64,000 nucleotides of DNA from Watersipora subatra (GCF_963576615.1 NC_088716.1:5394001-5458000); one strand, 5' to 3'. Positions 12,636-24,524 are shown, numbered from the stretch's first letter. Made by a program: numbers and translations. The notes: generated by a model not told the origin, from the letters alone.

Positions 12636-14082
12636 TAGTCACTCTTGGTTTTGTTAGAATCTTATGTGAGTTGTTTTTGCCAAGGTGAAATAATTAAGTT
12701 ATTCCAATTTTGCTAAGAACTTCGGTGAATTTGGATTTTAGCGATCTAGGAAGTTATTACCATAGCGGACATCAGCATTTGCTGTCTTTGTACATCAATG
12801 CAAGTTCTTGAACTGTATTTACAAATAAAAAAGCAAAATAATAGCCTTTTAGATTTCAACAGACTGCATTTTCCAATTAGCTTGAAGCTTCACAACAGTC
12901 ACACCGACGATAGTCATTCGCAAAAAGTCGTTTTGATTAGTTGCTTTTGCTCAAAGATGGGAATCATAAAGCAATGAAATATGGTTTGCTGTTGACTAGA
13001 CAATCTTAATCAAACTCATATCTTGTAAACTAAGACTCATGGGATAAATTTTCTCACACTACTGGGTTGTTTTGGTTTTCGTCGGTTCACATGTGTTGCT
13101 GATTAGTAAGCAGTAATGTTCACGTTTGTCTACACATTACTCGCTGTGTCATGACACTCCATTTGCTCTTTCTGTTGATTTTTAATAGCCCCTTTGTTAT
13201 CGTCGGTGACACTTTGTGAAGGAGCAATTCTTGAACTATTGGAACAAACACAACGAAAACACTTAGCCTATGAGCCCGTTGATTGATGGCTAGATTTTTG
13301 TAAAACATCGCCTTGCTAGCTTCTTGTTACTCAGAGGCTAAATGGTTGCGGTAGTTCAGAAGGATTGCTCGTGTCATATAATCTATCTATAGTCTTTTGT
13401 TTAACAAAGGAAAAAAACGTCCTAGTTTAAGCCATTTCACTTGTGTGAAGCTACACGATGGACCAACTATTTTTTCTTGCTGGTATATTTTACAGAAACT
13501 TCATTTCAACTTACCAACTATGACTAGTGTAATCAATCCATTGAGTAAAGGTTTATGATTCTTCAGGTCTATGCTCTTATCTAGATTTGTACTTGATTTC
13601 ATTGCTCTCTCTGTAAGAGAGATATTTTTGTCTTATTCCTTTTACCACCTGACAGTTCCGATTATGGTTTGACAACGTAATGAATACCTCCTAGCTATTT
13701 TATTCTCTCTACATGGGATTCTATTGATGATTTTTGTTTTAGAATGAGAGTTTTCTGTTGCCTGTCTGTATTACCAAGGATGTTTGTCTGCATATCTTTG
13801 GAAGGGATGCTAGGATACTTCCTTCAAGGTATGGTTCTGTTGGTCTTTAATTTAATGTTACTCACCACTACCTGATTATGTCTTGAATGTTTTAATCTCA
13901 TCAAATAATTCGATATATCGCTCACATACACGATATGACTGTTTCATCGGGTGCTGGTATGTGTATATTGACCTAGTGTACCCATATGCTGCTTCTCACT
14001 CTTTATCTACCTGAACAAATATAAGCCCTCACTCATTTCAGCTGGTTATCTGTCCAGTTTACAATTTATATTCTTCTCTAAA

Positions 14083-14445
14083 GACTGGTTCCCATATACA
14101 TCGCAAAGCACCGGCGACAGCATCGCAGGCTATTAGCGGTGAAATGAGAACGTACGCGCCGGGTACCGCCGAGGACTGTCGTTAGTAGCCGGCGGCAACG
14201 CAACTGTTTAAGGCTGTTCAAATTTCACAAAAGATCGCAGGTAAAATCTTCCCGAAATGCACTGTACGACTAAAGGTCCCCATTATAGGGATGGCATGGC
14301 GAGCAAACATTGTATTTGTTTACAAATTATGTTTACGATATTATTAACGATGTGCCTTTTATGTGAACAGATACCGCCTAGTGTTGCAAGCATTTTGCTG
14401 CGCATGTTACCGCCGGAGTCACGTAAACGATATGGGAACCAGGCT
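14083..14445. mobile_element. Harbinger-like MITE
   Basis: Left end GACTGGTTCCCATATACA and the inverted right end GCCTGGTTCCCATATCG form terminal inverted repeats. TAA and TTA border them, compatible with the 3-bp TWA target of PIF/Harbinger. The first 180 bp are clearly related to 45606-45785, which leads into a MADF-type gene, so this MITE looks like a deletion derivative of that element. Confidence 0.7.
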
Positions 14446-14667
14446 TTACTGATTGCTCCTGTGATGTTTTACCTGCCTGAGCTGTTTGCTAAAGGTTTCT
14501 TTGTCTACTTGCTTTCCTCGCTAAATTTTGCCATGTTCAGAGATGTATTTAGTTTCTGAGCTATTTGCTGCATGGCAATTGTATACATACCAGAGGGTAT
14601 TCTAGTCTACTTAAGTCATTTTTAGTGTGGTGAGACATTTAGTAGAAATGGGTGAGTATGGCGGAAC

Positions 14668-14741
14668 GTGGTAGAATTTGGTGGACCATAGTCCACCAGG
14701 AATATGGTCTACCAAAATTCCACCACCATCAGCGGGGTGGT
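14668..14741. repeat. Near-perfect hairpin
   Basis: TGGTGGAC-CATA-GTCCACCA forms a perfect inverted repeat, with a second outer arm (GGTAGAATTTGG against CCAAAATTCCACC). Function unknown; it may be a MITE remnant. Confidence 0.6.
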
Positions 14742-14745
14742 TGAC

Positions 14746-16418
14746 TTTTGGTGAAACATGTTTGTTTATGAATGACAATACACATTTACCTTTGAATGTG
14801 TGACATCATAATCCTTTATTCAGTTTGTCCCTTCTTTATCTTTATTCATGTTGAAATGTCAGTCGTATCTTGTATAAATTACCACCGATGATTTGCTCCA
14901 GGATATTCGATATCGCTAAGTATGCACAAGCTGTCATTGTTTCCTTTCATTGCTTTGTTTTCTTTCACTGCTTGCAGTTCAGTGTTAAGTGGGTGGACGA
15001 GTCTGCACTGCTTTGCTAATCTCGAGCTCTCACTTCCTCCTTAATAGAAATAATTCATTGCAGCAAGCTTTCAATGTTGCTGTGACATTCACTCTGAGCA
15101 AGTGTCCTTTACTAGAAAGTTTCTATGGCTTATACCATTGCTCTACATGCATTGTGTGATTTTCAATACTTAATTTTACTTACTGTAATATTTTCAATAT
15201 ACATCAGTTTTCTGGCCTTTACTGTAGGGCAGTCGTTGAGATGAAAATTGGCTATGTCTTGTCTTACACTTGTATTAACTGATACCAGTAATTTTTGTAT
15301 GTTGAGATATATACATGTAAGTTTAGAATAAAATGTTACAATGGAAGCACATGAGCATTCAATTCTGTTTTCTACAAAATGTTGGTTTGTTTTATTATAT
15401 AATACCAACTAACTTGTGTGTTTCAATAATCTGGGTAGAGTGTTGGTGACGAGGGATTCTTCTTTGTATTGCTACCATCGTTCCATGTTTTGGTAATGTC
15501 TTTGTAAATGTAATCTGCGCTTACAAGTCTCGCATGTGGCCTGGAACAGATCGCTGCTACCAAATATATCACAACCAAGGCTGCACCTTCATGTATCTTG
15601 TCGATGACTCCCAGTTTGCAGTACCCGCTATCCATCAGCATATTTGGTTACTGCTCCTAGCAACAAAAAGCAAAATCTCAGCAAAAGTTGTATCAAAATA
15701 CAATAGTACATTGAGTGACAGCCTAACTAAATGAAGCCTTACCTACTAATCAGGCCTCTGACTAAGGTCACTCAAGTGAACATGAAAGAAAAGGAACATA
15801 AACTGTAAAATATTAAAAAAAATTTACAACATGATAAAATACAATGGCAAATAGTTTGCATATGTTGCTCCTCTCCCCTTCGCTCAAGAAAACTTTAGGT
15901 GCAATAAAGAAAAATATTAAGGGAGAGAGTGCACCTAACACTCAAGATCAAAAGTTTAGCACTAATTATAGGTGTAACATATGCCACGATGCATTTACAG
16001 GAACACAGGAAATGCGTTTTCTCTTCTCCTTTTTTTTTTTTACTCAATTATATGAAACTACTTAACTTTGTGGAAATGAGTGAGTATAGTCTCCAGGCAG
16101 CGGCAGTGAACCGTTGATGGCGTCTCTTAGATGCAGTGGGAAATCCTAGTCGGTGTCAAGGTTGTAGTAGGCTGGCTTCTTTGGTTGATGCAAGGGGAAA
16201 ACGAATTTTGAATGCTAATTCAGCATTCAAGAAGAGTTGCATGCTCGCTAATGCATGCTAATTTTGAGGACCAATTTAGAAAGGGTAAGCCAATTCCTGT
16301 TTAGCCAAATCAAATACTCTATGCAATAACCAGATATTGATAAGAACTCAATATGTTCTAGCAGACTATAGTACAATTTATCAATTTTGTACTCGTGCAT
16401 CCTTACTATTTTCCACTT
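14746..16418. other. Intron stretch without a supported gene
   Basis: Short open frames only. A pyrimidine tract lies at about 16020-16041. I see no second LTR of the retroelement here, although this is where one might be sought. Confidence 0.5.
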
Positions 16419-17201
16419 ATGTTTTGCTTATTAACCACCGTCTGCTTTTGTTCCATCACTTTATTTAAAGTTGATTGTTCCAACCGTAATTTAACCACCA
16501 ATGATTTATCCAAAATTGATTCTCCTGACTTGTACTCTCCTTTCAATTTACTAGACATAACCGAAAATCCAAATTTATTATTTTTAATTGTATCTCATCG
16601 TCTCCAAGTAATTACTGACAATCCGCATCTATTGATCCAGAGAGGTATGTAAACTTATAAACTAAACGAGATTGACATGATTAACATAACTACTATCAAC
16701 TCGTGAACCAATTAAGAAGTTAAGAAGTCACCAATTAAGAAGTTGCTTCACCCTAGCCCAAGTTCATGATTAAGACTGATAACTGCATCACACCTGCGCA
16801 AGAGATATTTCCGTTTCATCACATTGGTTTAACGAAAGTCATCAACTGGCTGAGTTATTTCAGAATTTTAATGACAGGTAAACTACCAATTACTAATCAC
16901 TCTAGTTTTACTTGCAGCTGATTCACCGAGTGATTACTTCCCAACTGATCGAACTGTCATTATTACTAACGTTTCCACTACTGATTATCTCGATTGTAAC
17001 TCTACCAACATCACTTCTATCTACATCCACTCAACTGTTTTTGCAACGAACGGTCTCGACAAACTTTCAACTATTTTATTATCAACGATTCTACCCATCA
17101 GTATTTTATTAATTTTAATTACTATTTTTCTTACTTTACAAATTTATTTACCTACGGCATCGAAGAGACAATCAACTTCCCAGTATTGCCGAACTGATTA
17201 A
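16419..17201 (+). CDS. Candidate spliced single-pass membrane protein, antisense to the retroelement
   Basis: I do not recognise this protein. Exon 1 starts at ATG 16419 and encodes a signal-peptide-like segment (MFCLLTTVCFCSITLF), then a polar domain with an N-glycosylation motif (NLT). It ends at 16644 before GTATGT. Exon 2 starts at 16918 after a TTGCAG acceptor; phase 1 joins phase 1. It adds further NVS, NST and NIT sites, a transmembrane segment near 17070-17150 and a short tail ending at TAA 17199-17201. A second frame, open to TGA 17302-17304, would give a longer acidic tail (RRDNQLPSIAELINLG, DDESEDSLFDAA) that looks more protein-like. A one-base indel near 17120-17155 is therefore likely. 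It could be a nested host gene, or an antisense accessory gene of the adjacent retroelement. Confidence 0.5.
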
Positions 17202-17679
17202 TTTAGGTGAAATGAGCAACTTGGCAACAATTGACGATGAAAGTGAAGATTCTTTGTTTGACGCAGCTTCAATTATTAACCAAACTAATAATTCTCCTGT
17301 TTGATTCTTCTATTACATTTCTTATTACTTACTATTCACTAATTTTTCATCCTGCCAGCCATCATTACAGTCTGCATATCTACTGTTGATTTAATTTCTT
17401 TCACAATCAGATTACGAATTTATTACATACATGTTTTACTCACAGTTACTTAGTGCTGTGTATAACTGGAACTGTCTACTTACTAATATAGTTACGTTAA
17501 AGTTATTACCATCGATATTTAGGAGTTAGCACTATTGAGCAAATGGGTGAACAATAGTGTTCTCTAGTTTCATGCACTTACTAATACAATTTTTTTTTTT
17601 AACGCACAATTTTGAGTACAAGATTGTCTATTCGCAAAACTAACAAGTAAAAGCGTGAAATATTGATGGTACGTAGCAA

Positions 17680-20605
17680 CTAGGCGCGGGGTCGTAGGTT
17701 GTATGTATGACGGGGTTGAGAATTACTCGTGTCTGAATCAGTGTTAGTTTGGGTGTGATCTGGTACATCGCCAGTACTCGTTCTAGAATCAGTAGCACGC
17801 TTTACTGATACGTACTGTGGAGTATCACTACCGGGGAGCAGAGGCTGTTTGCACTTTTTAAGTCGCTGCAGGTGAGTGACGAATTCCACTCCTACTGGCC
17901 TTCCAGCAGCACCCATTGCTCGGATGTATGCATTTAGACCTCGCAGTTTCGTAATCACATAAGGTCCGTAATACTGACTCGTAAACATTTTCACTTGTCC
18001 GGTAGTTACTCGAGGTACCAGGGTATACACGCAATCGTTAACAGCATAGTCATGCCCTTTCACATGCAAGTCATGGTAATACTTGTAACTGGCTTGAGCA
18101 CATTCGATGTTGTCACGGGCTTGAGGCCAAGCAACGGCTAGGGATTCTCTCATGATATCTACACTTGACTTATCCTCGGCATAACTTTTCGGGATAGTTA
18201 TTGGCATACACAAATCAAATGGTATGTCCAACTCTCTGCCATATAACATATAGCTAAGGCTGAACTTGGTCGAATTGTGTACAGTGTTGTTGTATGCGTG
18301 GAGTACATATTTAGTCATCTGGTCCCAATTCGTCTGTGACCTGTTAATTACGGTCGACATCAGATTGCTGAAAGTACTGAAAAATCGTTCAATTCCACCA
18401 TTGGTTGAAGCTTGAAAGCTTGAAATCGTTTTCTTTTCAATATCTAACGTTTTGGCCAAGTCATTCATTAGATCGGATGCAAATTCCAAGCCATTGTCAC
18501 TTAAAAGGACATTCATAACGCCATGTGGTAGGATGACAAACTCAATCAAGTTTTCAGCAATTGTTTGCGTTTTCTTATCAGTAATAGGACGAGCTATCGC
18601 AAATTTTGTGAAACTGCATTGAAAAGCTACAAGGTATTTTGCACCTCGCTCAGTTAAAGGAAGGGGTCCAAGTAGGTCGATGCTCACACGAGAAAATGGT
18701 CGTTCGCATTCGATGGGTTGTAATGGGTATACTGGATTAACGTAACCACGTTTCCTTTGATTGCAGGGCACACAAGCGGATATGAAATCGGCTACACATC
18801 GAGACATACCAAGCCAATGGTACCGCTGAGATAAACGTTTGAAGGTTCTTGATCTGCCTACATGGCAACCAAAGAGAGACGAATGATATGTTGCAAGCAG
18901 GTCAAGCTGCAGCGCTTCAGGTACACATAATAGGGCTCTTACCGAGTCGGATGGGTTGTAATACAACACCTCCTCTTGCAAGAAATAGTTATCCTTCTGG
19001 TTTTCGAAGTGTCTGTGCTGAGTAGGATTACAGTCGGTCGGTTTTTCGCCATGAGTAAGAAAACGTATGATTTTAGATAGGTAGTCGTCCTCTCGCTGAA
19101 ATTTCTTGAATGCCAACAGGTCTTCCTTGGTACATGACAGGTGTGTTATTGTAGAGCCTACTACGCAATTGTCTGAAATAGAAACTCTTGATAGAGCATC
19201 GGGCACAATATTGTATTTACCAGGCTTGTGTACTATCTTTAAGTCGTATTCTTGTAACTTTAGGGCAAATTTTGCTAATCTGGAACACTTGTGTTGACAA
19301 GTCATTAGCCATTTTAGTGGAGAGTGGTCTGTAATAACTGTAGTTTCATGTCCAAGAATAAAATGACGAAAGGTTTTACATGCATCCACAATTGCCAGAG
19401 CTTCACGTTCATAGGTGGAATATCGCTGCTGAGCTGTGTTTAACACCTTACTATGATATGCAATGGGATGGTATCCATCCTCAAACATTTGACAGAGCTG
19501 GGCTCCTAAGGCAAATCCACTGCAGTCAGTATGCAGAAAGAAAGGTCTCGTAAAATCTGGATATCTTAGCACGGGATACTCAGCCAACTTCCTTTTCAGC
19601 AAATTAAATCTTGTCTCACACAATTCAGTCCAAACAAATTTTCGGTCATGTTTCAAAAGTTCTAAAATGGGCTTTATCAAATCGCTGTAATTTGGAATGT
19701 AGGTCCGATAATAATTAACTAGCCCAATAGTCCTACGCAGTGAATTGAGGTCATGAGGCGAAGGAAACCGCAATATTTTGTCCACTAGCTCAAAGGTAGG
19801 TTGACTGCCTTTACTTGTGTACACATGTCCTAGATATTGAACCTTATCTCTGGCAAATGATGATTTCTCTGGATTGACCTTTATACCATGCGCTATAAAA
19901 CGGTCCAACACGACACCTACTTGTTCAATGTGTGTGTCCACGTTATTCTCGCTAAATATTAAAATGTCATCCAAAAAGGAAAGGCAGCTTTTCCAGTTCA
20001 GATTTGCCAAGATGGTGGAAATTGCTCTCTGAAAAACCTGAGGAGAGTTTTTCCAACCAAAAGGAATCACCTTGTACCTAAACACCCCATTATATGTCAC
20101 AAAGGCGCTTCGCTCTCTATCTTCTTCGCTATCTAACCCAATTTGCCAATAGGCTTTCATTAAATCAAGCGTTGTAAAAAGGGAGCTCCCTGTGAGCATC
20201 TCCTTGACACTGTCTTGATGAGGTAATGGGAAAGAAAGAGTATGTGTGCATGCATTTACCCTACGATAGTCATTAACTATGCGCATACTCGTACTATTCT
20301 TCTTCTTCACTAAAATAATTGGTGACGCCCATGCGCTTTGTTGGGCAGGCTCTATTAACCCAGCTTTAAGCATCTTGTCTATTTCCTCATCTAAGGGGGC
20401 TTTGTGCACTACCGGTATTCGATATGGTGCATGCCGGATAGGGGCAGCATCCCTAGTGTCACAGACTCTACCAGACAACCCAGATACTCTGCCTAAGTCA
20501 AAGGAGTGAGTAGCAAAAGCATATCTTTTAGACTCAAGAAATCTTTTAAATCGTTTCTGATCCTGTGTATTCAATACAGATTTTGTCAAGTCAATTTTAC
20601 TTATA
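17680..20605 (-). CDS. pol: Retroelement Pol: RT, RNase H, integrase
   Basis: About 975 open codons without a lesion. In residues counted from the upstream edge of the open frame: RT at about 65-250 with catalytic FLDDIL (about 221-226); RNase H with HTDCSGFALG (about 370), the TYEREALAIV block (about 408) and ITDHSPL (about 436); integrase with an H-H-C-C zinc domain (HSSLFGCH to CVPC, about 585-625) and D-D-E residues in VSIDLLGP, LSDNGLEF and GGIERFF (about 653, 714, 750). The end NLRPRA is common in Ty3/gypsy Pol. There is no natural start codon at the upstream edge, because the frame enters from the protease across the nested insertion site. Confidence 0.93.
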
Positions 20606-20634
20606 CTGCCCTGATCTGACAAAACACAGTAACT
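20602..20634 (+). repeat. Left terminal inverted repeat of the nested DNA transposon
   Basis: Begins TATACTGCCCTGATC; pairs with 23323-23355 with four mismatches in 33 bases. Confidence 0.88.
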
Positions 20635-20962
20635 CAAATTTTAAAATTTTTTACTTTTTTAGTGTTTTACAGACTTTACAACTTGGCGCATAATATCCAC
20701 CAAGCGTTTCACCAAAAGACTTATCTGAACTGCATTTTTGATGCATTTAAACTTTATGAAACACAGTAACTCTGATGAGCTTGCTTTTATGAACTCGCAT
20801 AACACAGCAAGTGCACTTGCATTGTTTTGCCAACAATCATCAGAGCTAGTTGATGGAATTTCAGTAAACTTGCATAACACAGCAACTGCACTTGCTGTGT
20901 TCTGACTGAAATTCAAACTGCTAACAGTTAATCTAGTCATCCTTTGGATAACACAGCAAGTG
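20621..20962. repeat. Subterminal repeat cluster AACACAGCAAGTG
   Basis: The motif AACACAG(C/T)AA(G/C)T occurs near 20623, 20761, 20803, 20882 and 20949 in one orientation, and near 20898 in the other as CTTGCTGTGTT. Some copies carry an extra palindromic GTGCAC or CTGCAC. A further copy is in the right TIR. Such clusters usually are transposase-binding sites; here that is inference. Confidence 0.7.
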
Positions 20963-21037
20963 ATTTTGGTTGGTGGCATTTTATAAAGTTGATTCGTACT
21001 GACATCACTGCTCTAACACAACTGCGTACTTGCTACC

Positions 21038-22938
21038 ATGGATAAACAAGGATCATCAACTGAGAATACAGCATACGGTAAGTAAAATTATTACTTTACT
21101 AGCATTTTACATCATGAAAATCAATTTGTTCACCGTTTCATATCATATACAAAGTCCTAAACACTATTTCATGGATAAAACACACTACACTGTTGTTCAT
21201 GCGCTATTATTGATGGGCTGCAATCCATTGCTACACCCATTAAAATACACAGATCTTGCAGTAATATTACTAAAATCTTTTAATATTTTTAGACATGACA
21301 ATTGATCAAACACCTGTAAAAAGACATCGTACCGATAGTGAAAAAAGAAAACGAAACCTTGAGCTTCATCCATTAAAACCACCATGCAATTGTCGACGTG
21401 AATGCTCTCTCAAAATACATCAGAATCGTCGTATTGAGATATATTTAAACTTTTGGGAGCAAAACTACAACCAACGGAAACAGGTAATACACCAGCTAGT
21501 GCAGACGGTTCCAAAGAAAGTCACACTATCTGCAAACTCTCCTCGTCAGCATACGTTTGTGTATCAAATGGTTAGTGGAGATGGACAACACATACAAGTG
21601 TGCAAGTTGTTTTTCCTGGCAACACTTGGCTTTGGTCCAAATTCTAGCATTGTTGATGAAACCAAGTCAACGTGTGACGACTCATCACCAATCGCTACTA
21701 AAGATCGTAGAGGAAAGCACGCGCCAAAGAACAAACTTTCTCCTCAGGTAATAGCAGACATAGATGCCCACATTGAGTCATATGAGCCTTCAGTCTCACA
21801 TTATCGCCGGGCACATGCACCTCATCGCCGCTATTTGCCAACAAACCTAACGATCAAAAAAATGCACAAAAGTTTTGTTGACGCTCATCCGCCTTTTCAA
21901 ATATCATATACAACATACCGGCGCCAAGTAGAAAGCAAGAACATTTCTTTTGCAAAACTCGGAGAAGAAGAATGTGAGAAGTGCATTGAGTTTGACAAGA
22001 AGCACAGTCATGAAGACATAGATGACACTTGTGATGTTTGCAAAGAAAAAGACTTGCATTTGCAACGTGCAAAAGAGGCACGAGAAGCTTACAAGCAAGA
22101 TGGTTGCAGCTTGAAACCTAATGTTATGGTTAGGAGTGCAGACATGCAAAAGGTGTTGATGTTGCCACGTATTCCTGGTTGTAAAAGTGTATGTTTCACA
22201 CAACGATTAACGACATACCACGAAACATTTGCTCCGGCAGGTGAGTACATGAAAAAGGGTATTGTACCAACTCAAAGTTTTATTTGGCATGAAAGCGAGT
22301 TTGGGCGTAAAGCTCCTGACGTAGCAGCAATTTTTGCTCTGGCCCTGGCTAAGGACCGTGATTATCATGAAATAATTTACTACCTTGATAACTGCTCTGG
22401 ACAAAATAAGAACTGGACATTGTTTACAGCCATTTTAGAGCTTGTTAACTCCGACGTAGTGAAGTCTGACACCATAACCTTGAAGTTCTTTGAGCCTGGA
22501 CATACTTTTATGTCCGCGGATAGCATTCATGCAAAAATAGAAAAGAACATTGGCCATCGAAAGCTTTTTGACTTTGAGGATTTGAAAGCATGCTACCATA
22601 TGCCAAACATTCAAGTAACAGAAGTTAAACATTCTGATGTGAGAATCTTTCAATCCCACCTATCAGCTGCAAAACGTTGGAATGAGGGCACACTTCTTTC
22701 AGAAATAAAAATTGCTCAATTTCGAAGAGGGGAACGGAAATTCTTATATAAAACCTCGTATAAGCAGAACAACTTCAGATCATTCGACTTCTTACCAGCA
22801 AGACACGAACTAATCTTGAGCGATAAGTTTACTGCAGCCGCAAAAGGTTTCAGCAAAACACGCAAGGAAACTCTTATTACCAACTTGGGACCTCTCATGC
22901 CAGCAAATAGACTCCAGTTTTGGAAAAAACCTGGCTGA
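21038..22938 (+). CDS. Transposase-like protein of the nested DNA transposon (561 aa, two exons)
   Basis: Exon 1 runs from ATG 21038 to 21077 before GTAAGT; exon 2 runs 21293-22938 after a TTTTAG acceptor. Phases match, and 40+1646 nt give 561 codons plus stop. The N-terminus has a basic stretch and a Cys cluster (PPCNCRRECS). A second Cys set lies at CEKCIEF and DTCDVC. The C-terminal half has SADMQKVLMLP, IIYYLDNCSGQNKNW and EPGHTFMSADSIHAKIEK, which could supply a DDD/E-like catalytic triad. From memory, these motifs mark a widespread uncharacterised invertebrate family, probably the one Pfam calls DUF7869; I cannot verify the name. TIRs and an insertion site here strongly suggest it is the transposase. 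No lesion, so it may be recently active. Confidence 0.8.
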
Positions 22939-23322
22939 AAGTTAAGAATGCTCAAATTATTCTGAAACAGTACCTATGCATTAAATTTTAGTCGGATTAA
23001 ACATGTTGTAGGTTATACTTAAATTATTGTCACTCATTTCTAATAAATTCTGTTTTGCAAATACAGGTTTGTTAACTCTCCATGCACATTACAGTGTTAT
23101 ACCAGCTCAGGCATGAATGGCATTCATTGTTGAAAGTGCGCGCAGAACTCAGCAACTCAAGGATTAACTAATTAAGAGATTATTACATAATATATTCAAA
23201 TTGTAACTCATCATGTGTGTTTGCTAACTCATCATCTCTATAATCCTATGATTTCAAAATGCCACTGCTACCGTGTAGACAGCAGTAAATAATTCATCAT
23301 TGTGGAAAATACGTAAATTCGA

Positions 23323-23355
23323 ACTTGCTGTGTTTTGTTGGATCAGGGCAGTATA
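23323..23355 (-). repeat. Right terminal inverted repeat of the nested DNA transposon
   Basis: Reverse complement of the left end. It includes GATCAGGGCAGTATA at the outer edge. Confidence 0.88.
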
Positions 23356-24524
23356 GGGTCAGTTGGCTCGGTATTAACATCTTTAAAAACTTCATTAGCA
23401 TTAACCACATCCATGTCGTCTGCAGATAATGAAAAGGCGATTCCAAGCGGAGTTCCTTTAAATACTGTAATGTAGTTTTCAGAAGTATTTACTACACGGC
23501 ACCTCAAATTACTGTCGCTTGGATTGAGTGTCTTTGCAAATAATAAATCTTTGTGTACTATGGTTGGTTCAAAGACCACATGGTCGTTATAATAAGTTCT
23601 GCTTGAGTTGCAAAAGTTATTGTCACTGTACGGTGGAAAAACTAAATCCCTGTCTGCAAACACATTGCAGTACATTCTACTGTCAGCATGTTTAATCATA
23701 GCGCAGTTATTAAACAATTGTTTTCCATGCATCACAGGCTGTATTCTTAGTCTTCCCAAGTGGTAGTCAACACAAAACCTTCCCAGTTGTTTTAGACTGT
23801 CAACTCCTAGTATTAGTGAATATTTGCATGTGTCTATTACTAGAAGAACTGTTTCAATAGGTATATTACCATGGCATCGTATTGGCACAAAAACTTCACC
23901 TAATCCTAACACTACATGTCCACTCATCGCTCTTACAGCTTGAGAAGTTTCTTTTATTTTAGTCTGGATGCCAAGTTTTCTACACAAGTCCATGCTAATT
24001 GTGGATACCTGCGCACCCGTATCTATCAGAGCATCATGTTCTTGACCAAGAATTGTGGTACGTATTAAAGATTCATGAACTAAATTTGACACATTGCACA
24101 CAATATCTGCTAAGGTGGGAGCATGTTGTCGTGTGTATACTCGTCTTGCTTTTGTCCGAGAGGCTATATGCTTAGTAGTCTGTCTAGTAGATCGTCTGTT
24201 TCGTGTTTTGAGTTGGTCAGTTTCCCTAGGTAAATTTCGCTCCGGTGTTTTGTAAGATACTAGCGGAAGGGAAGCTGGCTCTCCTGGAGCCCTAGTGTTT
24301 TCCTCTATGTTAGTCATTTTATCTGATAGTATGTCATTGCTATTCGATGGCAATTCATTGACCTCAATCTCCTCAAGCTCATTTTGCTCTAATGGAATTA
24401 GGATATTCCCAGTAGTTTGGTTCAAAGCAACAGATATTTTGGTAGTTCTATCAGTTTCCTTAGAGCCAAGGAAATATCCACACAATTTTTTCTTAGGATC
24501 TTTTGCAAATGCTTTCAGTCCAGT
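23343..24524 (-). pseudogene. Linker and aspartic protease of the retroelement
   Basis: After the anchor come an acidic, then a strongly basic linker (near 24135-24250, rich in Arg and Lys). A retropepsin follows with catalytic motif DALIDTGAQVS (DTG at about 24015-24023) and the later hydrophobic-G motif LILGVDSLKQLG. About 150 further codons run to the stop at 23343-23345, which lies inside the nested transposon's inverted repeat and is therefore created by the insertion. Confidence 0.82.

Larger units (their letters stand above)
8693..13828 (+). pseudogene. KIF1: KIF1-type exons 10-12, one TGA stop
   Basis: Exon 8693-8872 has VREVVIGRIRNARE and LSLNLLPGQF. Exon 11555-11669 has [19 protein letters not shown] preceded by TGA at 11565-11567, at a position usually Gln in vertebrate KIF1A. 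Exon 13743-13828 has ITKDVCLHIFGRDARILPS. Phases join correctly (2, 0, 2). The open frame running past 8872 is intronic: the donor at 8873 joins correctly to the next exon. Confidence 0.85.
20602..23355 (+). mobile_element. Complete DNA transposon with about 33-bp TIRs, inserted in the retroelement
   Basis: TATACTGCCCTGATC at 20602-20616 is exactly inverted at 23341-23355, and the repeat goes on inward (ACAAAACACAG in both). About 29 of 33 bases match. TATA borders each end, giving a 4-bp TATA or 2-bp TA target duplication. Protease and Pol lie in different frames on the two sides. Removing the insertion and one target copy (2750 bp) brings them into the same frame, which supports these exact borders. 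It carries one spliced gene on the plus strand and a cluster of AACACAGCAA-type subterminal motifs on the left. Confidence 0.85.

Noticed and set aside
15844..16117. Short plus-strand open frame with YRCNICHDAFTG, like half a zinc finger
   Set aside because: No His pair follows, the rest is low complexity with a poly-T run, and there is no supporting splice site.
20659..20979. 106-codon frame on the minus strand in the DNA transposon
   Set aside because: It overlies the subterminal motif cluster; Cys/Ala/Leu repeats in it are the translated motifs.
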